A DNA stretch of 64,000 nucleotides from assembly GCF_003614925.1 (NCBI RefSeq), contig NZ_QYLP01000101.1, positions 110,202-174,201 on the forward strand. Direction: 5' to 3'. The position numbers and the translations under genes were made by a program. The notes beneath the pieces are model-generated. The model made no database searches. It saw only the letters and a list, made by a program, of their open reading frames with translations, and was not told the DNA's origin. This DNA comes from Arthrobacter celericrescens (lineage in GTDB: Bacteria > Actinomycetota > Actinomycetes > Actinomycetales > Micrococcaceae). Positions 6,900 to 14,523 of this stretch are shown piece after piece (position 1 is the first letter of the stretch; each line of letters starts with the position of its first letter).

Positions 6900-7963
6900 A
6901 GTTCCAGCCCGATCAGCAGCGGTTCGGGGTGCAGTTCAATGCCGAAGCGTTCGACGACGCCGCGCCGCACCTCGCGCGCGACGGCCGCCATGTCTTCGGC
7001 GCTGGCGTTGCCGCGGTTGGTGATGGCCAGGGTGTGCTTGGTCGACAGGGACGCACGGCCGCCCGAGACGCTGCCGGCGTCGAGCCCGTAACCCTTGGCG
7101 AAACCGGCGTGCTCGATCAGCCAGGCCGCGGAGAGCTTCACCAGGCCGTCGGCACCGCCCGGATACTGCGGGGCACCCTCGGGAAGGGCCGTGGCGTCCG
7201 CGGCCGGGACCACCGGGTTCGTGAAGAAGGAGCCGGTGGAGTAGGTGTCGCGGTCCGCGGGGTCGAAGACCATTCCCTTGGAGGCGCGCAGGCGCAGGAC
7301 CTCGCGCCGCACGTCGTTGGCGTAGGCGCGTTTGCCGGGCTCGACCCCGAGGGCACGGGCGAGCTCAGCGTAACGGATGGGGGCGCTCATGCGGCCCAGC
7401 GGCAGCTGGAATTCGACCGTGAGCACCACGTACCGCGGCGAGCCCTGGGTGGTGGTCTGCTTGAGGATCGAGTCCCGGTAGGCGAACTTCAGCTCCGAAT
7501 TGCTGAAGGTCTTCACGGCATTGTTCTCGCGGTCCCAGGTGCGCACCGAAGCGATGGTCTGGGAGACATCGGCGCCATAGGCACCCACGTTCTGCACCGG
7601 CGTCGCGCCCGTTGCCCCGGGGATCCCGGAGAGCGCCTCGACGCCGGACCAGGCGTGCAGCACCGCATGCTCCACGAAGGCGTCCCAGTTGTGTCCGGCC
7701 TGGACCACCACCGACACACCGCCGCACGTGTCCTCGGCGCTCACCGTGAAGCCCTCGGAGGCGATCTTCAGGACGGTGCCGGGGTACCCGGAGTCGGCCA
7801 CCAGCAGGTTGGAGCCGCCGCCGACAATGAGCAGTTTCTCCCCCGCGGCGTCGGTGGAACGGACGGCTTCGATGATTTCCGCTTCACTGCGAGCCTCGAG
7901 ATAGCGGGCGGCAGGTCCGCCTACGGCGGCAGTGGTCAGTTCGGAAAGCAGCGTCTGGGTCAC
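6896..7963 (-). CDS. murB: UDP-N-acetylenolpyruvoylglucosamine reductase
   Basis: Performs the second committed step of peptidoglycan precursor synthesis: NADPH-dependent, FAD-bound reduction of the enolpyruvyl ether to UDP-N-acetylmuramate, in the cytoplasm. The FAD-binding motif LLIVGGGSNLLVADSG is at about 44-59, IPGATGATPVQNVGAYG at about 114-130, and the catalytic serine lies in TGSFFTNPVV near 240. The 355-residue length is normal. I place the start at GTG 7963 because TAGACT lies exactly 6 bases upstream; a TTG at 7966 is an alternative. It follows the MFS gene by 9 bases, so it may also be read from the HadA-HadB-MFS operon. Confidence 0.95.
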   Translation of the reverse strand: MTQTLLSELTTAAVGGPAARYLEARSEAEIIEAVRSTDAAGEKLLIVGGGSNLLVADSGYPGTVLKIASEGFTVSAEDTCGGVSVVVQAGHNWDAFVEHAVLHAWSGVEALSGIPGATGATPVQNVGAYGADVSQTIASVRTWDRENNAVKTFSNSELKFAYRDSILKQTTTQGSPRYVVLTVEFQLPLGRMSAPIRYAELARALGVEPGKRAYANDVRREVLRLRASKGMVFDPADRDTYSTGSFFTNPVVPAADATALPEGAPQYPGGADGLVKLSAAWLIEHAGFAKGYGLDAGSVSGGRASLSTKHTLAITNRGNASAEDMAAVAREVRRGVVERFGIELHPEPLLIGLEL

Positions 7964-7969
7964 CAATCG

Positions 7970-7975
7970 AGTCTA
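7970..7975 (-). promoter_or_regulatory. Leaderless -10 element of murB
   Basis: Minus-strand TAGACT, 6 bases before GTG 7963, overlaps the 3' end of the upstream MFS gene. It would give murB its own promoter inside the operon. Confidence 0.5.
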
Positions 7976-9298
7976 GCCTGCGGCCGGTACCGGCCGTTTC
8001 CGCAGGACCGGGGCCAGGACGAAGCTCAACGCCTGGAACAGCAGCACCACCAGCAGGGACTGCAGGATCCCGAAGTGCTGGCCGAGGAAGCCCAGCACGG
8101 GCGGGCCGCAGAGGAAGGCGCCGTACGCAATGGTCGAGGCCACCGAGACCCGGGCCGCCGCGTGGACGGGGTCGTCGGCCGCGGCGGACATGCCCACCGG
8201 GAAACCCAGGGACGTGCCCAGGCCCCATAGTCCAAGGCCCACGAAGGCGATCACCGGCACCGGCGCGAACACGAACGTCGCCACCCCTACAAAGGCCGTG
8301 GCCGCGCAGCAGCGCATGACGGCGACCCGGCCGAAGCGGTCCAGCAGGAAGGTCCCTGCGAACCGGCCCACGGTCATGAAGGTGACGAAGACGCCGTAGC
8401 CGGCAGCACCCGCCGCCTCGCTCTGGCCGTGGCCGTCAGCCAATGCGAGCGCCGCCCAGTCGCCCGCCGCGCCTTCCGACAGCGCCAGGCCAAGCACCAT
8501 CAGCCCGAGCAGCACCGTGCGGCGTTCCCGCCAGGCCATGGCGACCAGGCGCTTGCCGTGCAGCGACGCGGCTTCCGAGGCCAGGGCAGGGTTGATGATC
8601 GGCAGCGGACCCGTGGTGGGGTCCTCGAAGGTATCCGTCTTCCGGGGGCGCACGGGCTTGCGTTGCAGGGCCGCTCCGCTCCGGCCGGCGCTTTCGCGGT
8701 CCGCCCGGAAGGACAGGCTGGCGGTCAGCACCGCGACGATCGCGACCGCGCCCACCAGGCCCAGATGCCACGCCACGGACAGCTTCGCGGCGGCAGCCCA
8801 GGCCCCCAACGCGGCCCCGGCCACCGTGCCCAGGCTGAATGAACCGTGCAGCCAGGGCATCACGAACTTGCCCAGCGCCCGCTCCACTGCCGCACCCTCG
8901 ACGTTCAGGGCAGTGTTGTAGCAGCCGTTCGCCAGGCCTAGCAGCGCAAGGCCGCACGCGGCCACCACCAGGCTGGAGAGCACCGAGGTGCCCAGGCCCA
9001 GCAGGAACAGGCCGCTGCCGCTCAGCACGCAGGCGATCCGCGCTGCGCGGGCCGAACCGAGCCGCAGCACCACCAGCCCGGAGACGGACACAGAAGTGAA
9101 GGAGGCCGCCGTCAGGCAGAGCAGGATGAGCCCGACGGCGGCCGGAGTGAGTTCCAGCCCGTTCCGCACCGCCGGGAGGCGGGAGACCCAGGACGCGGCG
9201 GCGATGCCGCTGGCCCCGTACGCAGCCATGACAGCAAAGCGCCACCGCGCAATGTCTGCCGCGGTGGCGCCTTCGCCTCGTTCAAGGATGGTGTTCAA
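7973..9298 (-). CDS. MFS family transporter
   Basis: The 441-residue protein has about twelve hydrophobic segments in two halves joined by a charged central loop (near 200-240, RADRESAGRSGAALQRKPVRPRK), typical of the major facilitator superfamily. The first helix pair is followed by SWVSRLPAVRNGLELTPAAVG, a form seen in sugar or drug efflux-type members (FucP/YfkF-like), but the substrate cannot be read from sequence. Its start overlaps the end of the HadB-like gene by 4 bases, indicating translational coupling, and murB follows. Confidence 0.85.
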   Translation of the reverse strand: MNTILERGEGATAADIARWRFAVMAAYGASGIAAASWVSRLPAVRNGLELTPAAVGLILLCLTAASFTSVSVSGLVVLRLGSARAARIACVLSGSGLFLLGLGTSVLSSLVVAACGLALLGLANGCYNTALNVEGAAVERALGKFVMPWLHGSFSLGTVAGAALGAWAAAAKLSVAWHLGLVGAVAIVAVLTASLSFRADRESAGRSGAALQRKPVRPRKTDTFEDPTTGPLPIINPALASEAASLHGKRLVAMAWRERRTVLLGLMVLGLALSEGAAGDWAALALADGHGQSEAAGAAGYGVFVTFMTVGRFAGTFLLDRFGRVAVMRCCAATAFVGVATFVFAPVPVIAFVGLGLWGLGTSLGFPVGMSAAADDPVHAAARVSVASTIAYGAFLCGPPVLGFLGQHFGILQSLLVVLLFQALSFVLAPVLRKRPVPAAG

Positions 9299-9732
9299 GC
9301 GAGCTTCACAACTGCTTGGGACTTCATCAGGACCTTCTGTCCTTCGAACGTAACGGTGAGGTCGATGCGCGCGGTTCCGGCGTCGGCGTCGAGGGCTCCC
9401 ACCACGCCGGCCACCTCGATCACGGCACCGGGCTCGCCGGTGCCGGTGGTGTCGGTGACCAGGACGGGCTTGGTGAACCGCGTCTGGTAATCGACGACGG
9501 CGGCCGGGTCGCCGGCCCAGTCGCTCACCAACTGCACGGCCGAACCCATGGTGAACATGCCGTGGGCGATCACCCCGGGCAGGTCCACGCCGGTGGCGAA
9601 GGCTTCGTTCCAGTGGATCGGGTTGAAGTCACCGGAGGCGCCCGCGTACTTCACCAGGTCCTGGCGGGTGACGTCGATGCTGCGCTTGCCGATTTCCTGG
9701 CCGACAGTGAGGTCTTCGAATTTCAGGCTCAT
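9295..9732 (-). CDS. MaoC-family (R)-hydroxyacyl dehydratase, HadB-like
   Basis: A single hot-dog domain of 145 residues with the MaoC hydratase motif GDFNPIHWNEAFA...PGVIAHGM. The catalytic pair is D35 and H40. This class dehydrates 3-hydroxyacyl-ACP or -CoA thioesters. The partner gene (9735-10196) lies immediately upstream, and the pair resembles the mycobacterial HadA/HadB heterodimer in which one subunit carries the catalytic residues. Start is ATG 9732 behind GAGAGGGA. A role in fatty acid elongation is inferred from the family; mycolic acids are not expected in this group of bacteria. Confidence 0.88.
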   Translation of the reverse strand: MSLKFEDLTVGQEIGKRSIDVTRQDLVKYAGASGDFNPIHWNEAFATGVDLPGVIAHGMFTMGSAVQLVSDWAGDPAAVVDYQTRFTKPVLVTDTTGTGEPGAVIEVAGVVGALDADAGTARIDLTVTFEGQKVLMKSQAVVKLA

Positions 9733-9734
9733 GC

Positions 9735-10196
9735 TTACTGTCCCTCTCCGCGGACCAGGATGGACGAGGTGGTGGTGGCCACGGGGTTGCGCTGCAGGTC
9801 ATCGCCCAGCGTGAAGATTTCGGCGCGGGTAGTGATCATGGCGCCGCCGCCCATGGCACGGACGCCGTCGACATGCAGTTCGGCGCGCAGCTCGTCTCCG
9901 GCAATGATGGCGCGGTGGTGGGTGAAGCGCTGGTCGGCGTGGACCACGCGGCTGAAATCGATGCCGGCCTCCGGGTCCTCGATCAGCTGGGCGTCGGCGC
10001 GCTGGGCCACGATGATGGCGAAGGTGGGCGGCGCCACGAGGTCGCTGTGGCCGAGCGCCCTGGCGGCCTCGACGTCGAAGTGGGCAGGGTGGGTGGCCTT
10101 GACCGCCCGGGCGAACTCCCGGATCTTCTCGCGGCCGACGTCGTACACCTCAGCGGCAGGGTAGCTGCGGCCCTGCAGGTCGGGATTGATTGTCAT
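9735..10196 (-). CDS. MaoC-family dehydratase N-terminal domain protein, HadA/C-like
   Basis: The 153-residue protein is a hot-dog fold of the FAS1-type dehydratase region, with GRSYPAAEVYDVGREKIREFARAV at the N-terminus and VAPPTFAIIVAQ in the middle. It lacks the D-x(4)-H catalytic motif that its partner carries, as expected for the substrate-binding subunit of a Had heterodimer. It is the first gene of the HadA-HadB-MFS-murB run, with 2 bases between it and HadB. I start it at ATG 10196, preceded by TAAGGT 7 bases upstream, rather than at the longer frame from 10283, whose extra residues are low-complexity. Confidence 0.88.
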   Translation of the reverse strand: MTINPDLQGRSYPAAEVYDVGREKIREFARAVKATHPAHFDVEAARALGHSDLVAPPTFAIIVAQRADAQLIEDPEAGIDFSRVVHADQRFTHHRAIIAGDELRAELHVDGVRAMGGGAMITTRAEIFTLGDDLQRNPVATTTSSILVRGEGQ

Positions 10197-10203
10197 GGGA
10201 TCA

Positions 10204-10209
10204 ACCTTA
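10204..10209 (-). promoter_or_regulatory. Leaderless -10 element of the HadA-HadB-MFS-murB operon
   Basis: Minus-strand TAAGGT ends 7 bases before ATG 10196, with no Shine-Dalgarno sequence in the gap. Confidence 0.5.
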
Positions 10210-10267
10210 ACGGGCAAAGGAACTGCAACGGCAGTTGTGAAGGCGGCCCGGGGTTTACAAGGTCGAT

Positions 10268-10283
10268 ATGATGAATCCATCAT
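10268..10283 (+). promoter_or_regulatory. Inverted repeat, probable ArsR-type operator
   Basis: ATGATG-AATC-CATCAT is a perfect 6-bp inverted repeat with a 4-base spacer, 26 bases before the preferred ATG of the regulator. It overlaps a -10-like TATGAT. An autoregulatory operator for the ArsR protein is the simplest reading. Confidence 0.5.
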
Positions 10284-10309
10284 TCCATCAATCGAAGGAC
10301 AGCAAGGCC

Positions 10310-10705
10310 ATGTATTCAGCCGCGCAGGCGCCCTTGTATGAGATCAAGGCCAACCTGTTCAAGGGCCTGGCGCATCCGGCGAGGATCAGGGTGTTGGAGT
10401 TGCTCGCCGCTGCGCCCGATTCCACGGCGCCGGTCAGCTACCTGCTGGCCGAAACCGGCCTGGAGGCCTCCCACCTGTCCCAGCACCTGGCTACGCTCCG
10501 CAAGCACGGTGTGGTGACGTCCAGCCGGAGCGCCAACGCCGTGCATTACACGCTCGCACATCCCAAGATCGCCGAACTGTTGGCCATTGCCCGGACGTTC
10601 CTCCTGGACACCCTTGCCGGTTCGCGGGAGCAACTGCAGCTCGCCGAGCAACTGCCGGACGTCGCGGCAGCCGCTGCGGCCGCATCCGGGGAAGCCGCAT
10701 CATGA
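10310..10705 (+). CDS. ArsR/SmtB-family winged-helix transcriptional regulator
   Basis: A small DNA-binding repressor with the family core LFKGLAHPARIRVLELLA followed by a winged-helix region whose recognition helix is ASHLSQHLATLRKHGVV. The C-terminal tail is alanine-rich. I see no cysteine or histidine cluster of the classic metal-sensing type, so the signal is unknown. I prefer ATG 10310, just after the AAGGACAGCAAGG ribosome site and downstream of the inverted repeat, over ATG 10268, which would place the operator inside the gene. Its stop overlaps the start of the SulP gene by 4 bases, so it very likely controls that transporter. Confidence 0.88.
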   Translation: MYSAAQAPLYEIKANLFKGLAHPARIRVLELLAAAPDSTAPVSYLLAETGLEASHLSQHLATLRKHGVVTSSRSANAVHYTLAHPKIAELLAIARTFLLDTLAGSREQLQLAEQLPDVAAAAAAASGEAAS

Positions 10706-12357
10706 AACTGCGTGGGCTGCTCCCCGCACGTTCCGACTACGCCGGCCTGCGTACCTCCTGGCGGGCGGACCTGCTTTCCGGAATCACCGTGGGAATCGTG
10801 GCGCTCCCCCTTGCCCTGGCCTTCGGGGTGAGCTCGGGCGTGGGCGCCGAGGCCGGCCTCATCACCGCCGTGGTGGCGGGACTCGTGGCGGCGGTGATGG
10901 GCGGTTCCAACGTGCAGGTTTCGGGCCCCACCGGCGCGATGGTGGTGGTGCTTGCGCCGATCGTGGCCACACATGGCGCAGGGGTTGTCGCCGTGGTCTC
11001 GGTCCTGGCTGGCATCCTTGTCTGCCTGCTGGGAATCAGCCGGCTCGGACGGGCCGTTTCACTCATCCCGTGGCCGGTGGTGGAAGGCTTCACGCTTGGT
11101 ATCGCGGCGATCATCTTCCTCCAGCAGGTTCCGCTCGCCACCGGCACCGCCGCCATCCCCGGCCACAACACGCTGCTGGCCGCCGTGGAAGCCGCCGGAG
11201 CGGCGAAACTGCCCGTTCTCCTGCAGACGCTAGCCGTAGTGGCGGCGGTTGCCGCCGTCATGCTCCTTGTACCGAGGATCCACCGCTCGCTCCCCGCGAG
11301 CCTCCTGGCCGTGGTCCTGGCAACCGCCGCCGCGGAATTGCTCCGACTGGACATCCCGCGCATTGGCGAACTGCCGCACTCGCTTCCTGTCCCCGCGGTT
11401 CCGTCCGTCGATCCGGCGGCGTTGGGCAGTTTGCTCATGCCCGCCGTCGCCGTCGCCGTGCTGGCCGCTATCGAGTCGCTGCTGTCCGCCCGCGTGGCGA
11501 CCGGCCTGAAGGGTCCGGACGGCAGGCCCACCGGCCCCTACAACCCGGACCGCGAACTTGCCGGCCAGGGCCTGGCCTCCATCGCGGCAGGGTTCTTCGG
11601 CGGCATGCCCGCGACCGGCGCGATCGCCCGGACTGCCGTGAACGTCAGGTCCGGGGCCCGCACCCGGGCGGCGGCCGTCGTCCATGCGCTGGTGCTGCTG
11701 GCTACCATCTATTTCGCCGCCGGCTTCGTGGGCCGCATCCCGCTGGCGGCGCTGGGCGGGATCCTGATGGTCACCGCCACACGGATGGTGTCGCGCCGGA
11801 CGGTCTCTGCAATCCTGCGGTCCACGCGCTCGGATGCCGCGGCGTTCGCCGTCACGGCCGTCATCACCGTCGCCTTCGACCTGATCGTCGCCATCCAGAT
11901 CGGCCTGGCCGTCACCGCGGTCCTGACCTTGCGGAAGGTCGCGTCACTGACGGGCGTGCGGCGCGAGAAGATCCCGGGCACCGCGCACGACGGCGACGAA
12001 CACATCGCCGTGTTCACCCTGGACGGTGCCATGTTCTTCGGTGCCGCCGAACGCGTGCTGCAGGACATCAGCCAGGTACGGGACATCGAGGTTGCCGTCA
12101 TCCGGCTGTCGCAGTTGAAGATGCTGGACGCCACCGGGGCGCACGCGCTGGTGGATGTGGTCTCCGCGCTCGAACTGCGTGGCGTCACCGTACTCATCAA
12201 GGGGGTGCAGCCCGAGCACCTGTCCTTGGTGACGAACGTCGGGGTGATCCGCTCGCTGCGGCACCACAAGCACCTGTTCACCGAACTGGAACCGGCGATC
12301 GAGCATGCCCGGAGCCATGTCCGCCGGAACGCCGAAGCGCGGGCCGCTGCCTCCTGA
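10702..12357 (+). CDS. SulP-family anion transporter with STAS domain
   Basis: The 551-residue protein begins with RADLLSGITVGIVALPLALAF, the SulP signature around the first transmembrane helix. It then has about a dozen hydrophobic segments (to about 410) and a cytoplasmic STAS domain (about 430-540) containing VAVIRLSQLKMLDATGAHALVDV. SulP proteins carry sulfate, bicarbonate or other anions. The ArsR partner does not reveal the substrate. The gene overlaps the ArsR gene by 4 bases and is convergent with 12371-12592. Confidence 0.9.
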   Translation: MKLRGLLPARSDYAGLRTSWRADLLSGITVGIVALPLALAFGVSSGVGAEAGLITAVVAGLVAAVMGGSNVQVSGPTGAMVVVLAPIVATHGAGVVAVVSVLAGILVCLLGISRLGRAVSLIPWPVVEGFTLGIAAIIFLQQVPLATGTAAIPGHNTLLAAVEAAGAAKLPVLLQTLAVVAAVAAVMLLVPRIHRSLPASLLAVVLATAAAELLRLDIPRIGELPHSLPVPAVPSVDPAALGSLLMPAVAVAVLAAIESLLSARVATGLKGPDGRPTGPYNPDRELAGQGLASIAAGFFGGMPATGAIARTAVNVRSGARTRAAAVVHALVLLATIYFAAGFVGRIPLAALGGILMVTATRMVSRRTVSAILRSTRSDAAAFAVTAVITVAFDLIVAIQIGLAVTAVLTLRKVASLTGVRREKIPGTAHDGDEHIAVFTLDGAMFFGAAERVLQDISQVRDIEVAVIRLSQLKMLDATGAHALVDVVSALELRGVTVLIKGVQPEHLSLVTNVGVIRSLRHHKHLFTELEPAIEHARSHVRRNAEARAAAS

Positions 12358-12370
12358 GCGTTCCCGGAAA

Positions 12371-12592
12371 CTACTTCCTGAGCGTCTTGCGGATCTGCTG
12401 CCCGCGCACCACGAGGCCCACGACGTGCAGCACCAGGCCCAGGCCGATCACGCCGAGGGAGGCGAAGGCCATGCCTTTGTTGTGGGTGGTGTTGCCAACG
12501 ATGGTGAGGATGATCCCGACGGCGATCAGGCCCATCGCGCTGAAGACCAGCGTCTTGTAGGTGGTGGAGGCGGTGGCCCAGAATTCGTTCAC
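12371..12592 (-). CDS. Small two-helix membrane protein
   Basis: A 73-residue protein with two hydrophobic segments (about 13-32 and 42-62), a short charged loop NTTHNKG between them and a basic tail RGQQIRKTLRK. It resembles small conserved actinobacterial membrane proteins (possibly DUF3188), but I am not certain of the family. The start is GTG 12592 with TAAACT 6 bases upstream, so the mRNA is probably leaderless. It ends 13 bases from the convergent SulP gene. Confidence 0.75.
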   Translation of the reverse strand: MNEFWATASTTYKTLVFSAMGLIAVGIILTIVGNTTHNKGMAFASLGVIGLGLVLHVVGLVVRGQQIRKTLRK

Positions 12593-12598
12593 GCAGCC

Positions 12599-12604
12599 AG
12601 TTTA
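12599..12604 (-). promoter_or_regulatory. Leaderless -10 element of the small membrane protein gene
   Basis: Minus-strand TAAACT, 6 bases before GTG 12592. Confidence 0.5.
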
Positions 12605-12608
12605 GCGA

Positions 12609-13553
12609 TCAGAACAGGGAGTCCTGGAGCGCCGGGACGTCCGTGCGGTAGTCCCCGAATTCGATCCGGCGGCCCTTGAGCGCTCCCAGGCCGGCGATGA
12701 ATCCTGACTCTTCGCCCGGCAGGGACACCAGCGCGGTGGCGCCGCTCAGGGAGCGGACCGTGAAGCCGTGGGCGCCGCCGTCGAAGGCCTCGGGATAAGG
12801 ATGCCGCCTCCCGGAGCCGGAAAGCCCGCAGGCTTCGGCCGCGAAGGCGGGCCGCTGCCACTCTTCCTCCACGGTGGAGAAACCGCCCAGGGCGAGCCCG
12901 TCCAGAAGCTCGCGCGTGCGGGCGGCGGCCCGTTTGTTGATGGCGGAAAGTTCGACGTCGGCCAGCGGCTCGAGCAGGGACGCCGCCTTCGCGGTGGACC
13001 TGACGAGCTGGACCGTCCCGAGTTCCTGCGTGACGAGGTCTTCGAGGATGCGCACCACGCGGCCGTCCTCGGCATGGGCCACGTAGGTGGCCCGCACGGC
13101 GCCCTGCTCGGCGAGCCGCTGCCATTTGCGCACGGCCGAGGCCGTGCCCACTTTCGTGGCGCCGCCGGCGAAGGTGGCCAGGTAGAGCCAGTGCGGCTGC
13201 ATCAGGTAGGAACGCAGTCCCGCCGGCACGGAGCCGCCCCGGTGGAAGTCATGCATCAGCCGGAAGTCGTCGCGGGCAAAGCATGGTCCGCACTGCTTGC
13301 CCCGTTCGGCGGGCGCCGCGTCCGGGCAGGGCACGTGGCGGCGATCCTGCGGTCCGTGGACCTTGCTGTGGCCCAGGCACCAGAGCCCTGCGAGCACGCG
13401 GAAGCCCAGGCCGCCGCCGGCGGCCAGGGGAACATCGCCCGCCTCTCCGGACGGTGCGCGCAGGCGCAGCGCCGGGGACCCGCCGTCGGGCATTCCCGCC
13501 GACGACGCGTCCTGTGTCACCGGACCATCCCAGGCGACGCCGTGCACCAGCAT
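12609..13553 (-). CDS. DUF2797-family protein
   Basis: The 314 residues match the DUF2797 family, whose members share an HxLYLAxFxGxxKVG-like core; here QPHWLYLATFAGGATKVGTA near 168-187. A cysteine-containing segment upstream (CLGHSKVHG...HVPCPDAAPAERGKQCGPC) is a candidate metal-binding region. Function is not established. The gene starts 2 bases after the CitE-like gene ends, on the same strand, so the two are probably cotranscribed. Confidence 0.78.
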   Translation of the reverse strand: MLVHGVAWDGPVTQDASSAGMPDGGSPALRLRAPSGEAGDVPLAAGGGLGFRVLAGLWCLGHSKVHGPQDRRHVPCPDAAPAERGKQCGPCFARDDFRLMHDFHRGGSVPAGLRSYLMQPHWLYLATFAGGATKVGTASAVRKWQRLAEQGAVRATYVAHAEDGRVVRILEDLVTQELGTVQLVRSTAKAASLLEPLADVELSAINKRAAARTRELLDGLALGGFSTVEEEWQRPAFAAEACGLSGSGRRHPYPEAFDGGAHGFTVRSLSGATALVSLPGEESGFIAGLGALKGRRIEFGDYRTDVPALQDSLF

Positions 13554-13555
13554 GG

Positions 13556-14419
13556 CTACAGGGAAGGCTGGACCCCGAACGCCACGGCCAGCTTCATGAT
13601 CTTCTCCGCACGGCCAAGGCGCGGCAGGTCGGAGCCGTCACGGATGACGCGCCCGTTGGCTTCGAAGTCGTTCATGAAGTCGGTGGCCCAGGCGACGTCC
13701 GACGGCGTGGGGCTGATGACTTCGTTGATGACGGCGGTCTGGTCAATGGCCAGGCACAGCTTGCCGGTCATGCCCATGGTTACCGTGATGCCCGTCTGCT
13801 CGCGCAGGATGGGGTGGTTGGTGCCGACCGTGGGGCCGTCGATAGGGCCCGGCAGGTTGCCCACGCGGCTGGCGACGACGAGCTTGGCGCGCGGGTACGC
13901 CATGGCTTCCGGGGTGGCTGCCATGCCGGTGTCGCGGCGGAAGTCGCCCGATCCGAAAGCGAGGCGGAAGCAGCCCTGGCCCTTGGCGATGTGGTTTGCT
14001 TCCTCGATGCCGACGGCGGATTCCACCAGGGCGATCACGGGGGTCTTGCCGTCCATGCGGTGGAAGGACTCTGTGACCTGGTCCGCGGACTCGGTCTTGG
14101 CCAGCATCACGCCGAGCAGGCCCGGGGTGCCGCGGAGGCCCGCGAGGTCGTCCGCCCAGAAGGGGCTGGTTGCATCGTTGATGCGGACCCATGCCTGGCC
14201 GCCGCCGGACAGCCAGTTCACCACGTTCTCGCGTGCGTGGTCCTTCTGGGAGGGGTCAACGGCGTCTTCGATGTCCAGGATGATGGCGTCAGCGCGCGAG
14301 CTGGCCGACTGGTCGAAAAGCTCCGTCTTCATGGCGTTCACGAGGAGCCAGGAGCGGGCAATGTCGGCGGGAATGCTGCGCGTGGGGCGCACGGATTCGG
14401 TGGTGATGCTGGACGTCAT
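13556..14419 (-). CDS. HpcH/HpaI aldolase / citrate lyase beta-like (CitE) protein
   Basis: A TIM-barrel lyase of the CitE family, 287 residues. Features include RSWLLVNAMKTELFDQSA, DAIILDIEDAVDPSQKDHAREN with the metal-binding acidic residues, a conserved arginine in WVRINDATS, and ALVESAVGIEEANHIA. Stand-alone CitE-like proteins cleave or form C-C bonds of acyl-CoA esters such as malyl- or citramalyl-CoA; the real substrate is unknown. Start is ATG 14419 with TACGGT 6 bases upstream. DUF2797 follows directly. Confidence 0.88.
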   Translation of the reverse strand: MTSSITTESVRPTRSIPADIARSWLLVNAMKTELFDQSASSRADAIILDIEDAVDPSQKDHARENVVNWLSGGGQAWVRINDATSPFWADDLAGLRGTPGLLGVMLAKTESADQVTESFHRMDGKTPVIALVESAVGIEEANHIAKGQGCFRLAFGSGDFRRDTGMAATPEAMAYPRAKLVVASRVGNLPGPIDGPTVGTNHPILREQTGITVTMGMTGKLCLAIDQTAVINEVISPTPSDVAWATDFMNDFEANGRVIRDGSDLPRLGRAEKIMKLAVAFGVQPSL

Positions 14420-14425
14420 GCATCT

Positions 14426-14431
14426 ACCGTA
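14426..14431 (-). promoter_or_regulatory. Leaderless -10 element of the CitE-like gene
   Basis: Minus-strand TACGGT, separated by 6 bases (AGATGC) from ATG 14419. Confidence 0.5.
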
Positions 14432-14523
14432 TCCGCCCGGCGGGGGCAATGGCCAAGAAACGGCCGTCTATGTGATCTTCACTATGAACAAAATGAATAT
14501 GACCCCCGACGGCGGCCGGTTCC

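Noticed and set aside
12352..12387. Direct repeat TCCTGAGCGT at the end of the SulP gene and of the small membrane protein gene.
   Set aside because: Ten bases at two convergent gene ends, easily chance; no element structure around it.
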